The position numbers and the translations under genes are program-made. The notes beneath the pieces are model-generated. The model saw only the letters and a program-made list of their open reading frames with translations. It was not told the origin of the DNA and made no database searches. A stretch of DNA of 64,000 bases, from assembly GCA_963708775.1 (NCBI GenBank), contig CAVPTI010000015.1:62001-126000 (forward strand), in the 5' to 3' direction. This document shows, piece after piece, positions 63,668 through 64,000 of the stretch (position 1 is the first letter of the stretch; every line of letters begins with the position of its first letter). This DNA is from JAGVSR01 sp963708775. Lineage in GTDB: Bacteria > Pseudomonadota > Alphaproteobacteria > Rhizobiales > Hyphomicrobiaceae.

Positions 63668-64000
63668 GTGGGACTTCTGGGTATTCTAGCGGGCCTGGCC
63701 TTTCTGATGGTCCTGGCGTTTCGCGGCTGGACGATCCTGCTTCTCGCACCCGGAGCTGCCTTGATCGCCGCAGCGTTTTCCGGCGAGCCGCTCTTGGCGC
63801 ACTGGACCCAAACTTTCATGACGGCGGCATCCAGTTTTGTTGCCCAGTTCTTTCCCATTTTTCTGCTCGGAGCGTTGTTCGGAAAACTGATGGATGACAG
63901 CGGCTCTGTCCGCACCATCGCCGATTTCATGACTGAGAAGCTGGGACCTAGTCGGGCCGCACTCGCCGTTGTTCTGGCCGGTGCCCTGGTCACTTATGGC
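63668..64000 (+). CDS. GntP-family permease, N-terminal part (3' partial)
   Basis: Gluconate/hydroxybutyrate-type permease cut by the window end after 111 codons. Visible are three to four membrane helices, including L-A-G-L-A-F-L-M-V-L-A and F-P-I-F-L-L-G-A-L-F-G-K-L-M-D-D-S-G-S, the latter being the conserved loop of the family. GTG start four bases after the patatin stop, so the two are co-transcribed. In related bacteria the pair goes with bdhA; its presence just outside the window is predicted. Confidence 0.85.
   Translation, partial: MGLLGILAGLAFLMVLAFRGWTILLLAPGAALIAAAFSGEPLLAHWTQTFMTAASSFVAQFFPIFLLGALFGKLMDDSGSVRTIADFMTEKLGPSRAALAVVLAGALVTYG

Noticed and set aside
21024..64000. Prophage or integrative element after tRNA-Glu
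   Set aside because: No integrase, phage gene, transposase or repeat of the tRNA end was seen.
1..64000. CRISPR array, toxin-antitoxin or restriction system
   Set aside because: No regularly spaced repeats and no nuclease or antitoxin-type gene pair was recognised.

Overview
The window looks like a chromosomal stretch of a GC-rich alphaproteobacterium, most likely of the Hyphomicrobiales (Rhizobiales). The signs are a Tad/Cpa pilus cluster of the Caulobacter/rhizobial type, a class I PHA synthase, the gene neighbourhood alaC-like aminotransferase / hom / glpX / recJ, and several lineage-type small proteins. No transposase, integrase, phage gene or CRISPR array was recognised. There is one tRNA gene, tRNA-Glu(TTC).

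Layout. 0-4.6 kb: part of a Tad pilus locus (TadG-like end, cpaC, cpaD, an intervening CDF-type transporter, tadD). 4.9-10.2 kb: di-haem cytochrome c peroxidase, a conserved 68-aa protein, O-acetylhomoserine sulfhydrylase, a membrane protein and phaC. 10.5-14.2 kb: alaC-like aminotransferase, homoserine dehydrogenase and class II fructose-1,6-bisphosphatase, all recognisable residue by residue but broken by about one indel per 100 bases, which looks like poor consensus rather than decay. 14.2-18.8 kb: glutamine amidotransferase, two tandem NTF2/SnoaL-like proteins, a polyamine-type glutamine synthetase and a class III aminotransferase, sitting between glpX and recJ. 19.0-21.0 kb: recJ, a clean terminator and tRNA-Glu.

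21-48 kb is an accessory, lower-GC-looking stretch rich in secreted and membrane proteins: a disrupted arylsulfatase, Cys-rich exported proteins, two dispersed DUF4239 membrane paralogues, a TAXI binding protein, a minus-strand run (GYF/TM protein, 415-aa exported protein, patatin lipoprotein, MscS channel, 38-aa membrane peptide), an AraC regulator, bactofilin, a broken amino-acid binding protein, two L,D-transpeptidase-fold proteins (one with a degenerate active site), a Ca/Na antiporter, glycine-zipper proteins, a truncated MarC, a baeRF-type protein and a remnant of an arginine/ornithine antiporter. 48-57.8 kb reads as an uptake-and-hydrolysis locus: a beta-helix/TM protein, an AbgT transporter, two divergent SLC13 permeases, an M20 peptidase and a porin. 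58.2-64 kb: an RND efflux adaptor and pump, then a patatin/DUF3734 protein and a GntP permease, the last two probably tied to hydroxybutyrate metabolism.

Outside the 10.5-14.2 kb block at least six further genes carry single-base shifts, mostly one extra base: arylsulfatase, amino-acid binding protein, beta-helix protein, RND adaptor, RND pump and patatin. Their shared form suggests sequence error, but only reads or a relative can decide. The best candidate for an undescribed functional unit is the patatin-lipoprotein / MscS / 38-aa peptide run at 28.6-34.0 kb; the rest is mostly known families in unusual company.
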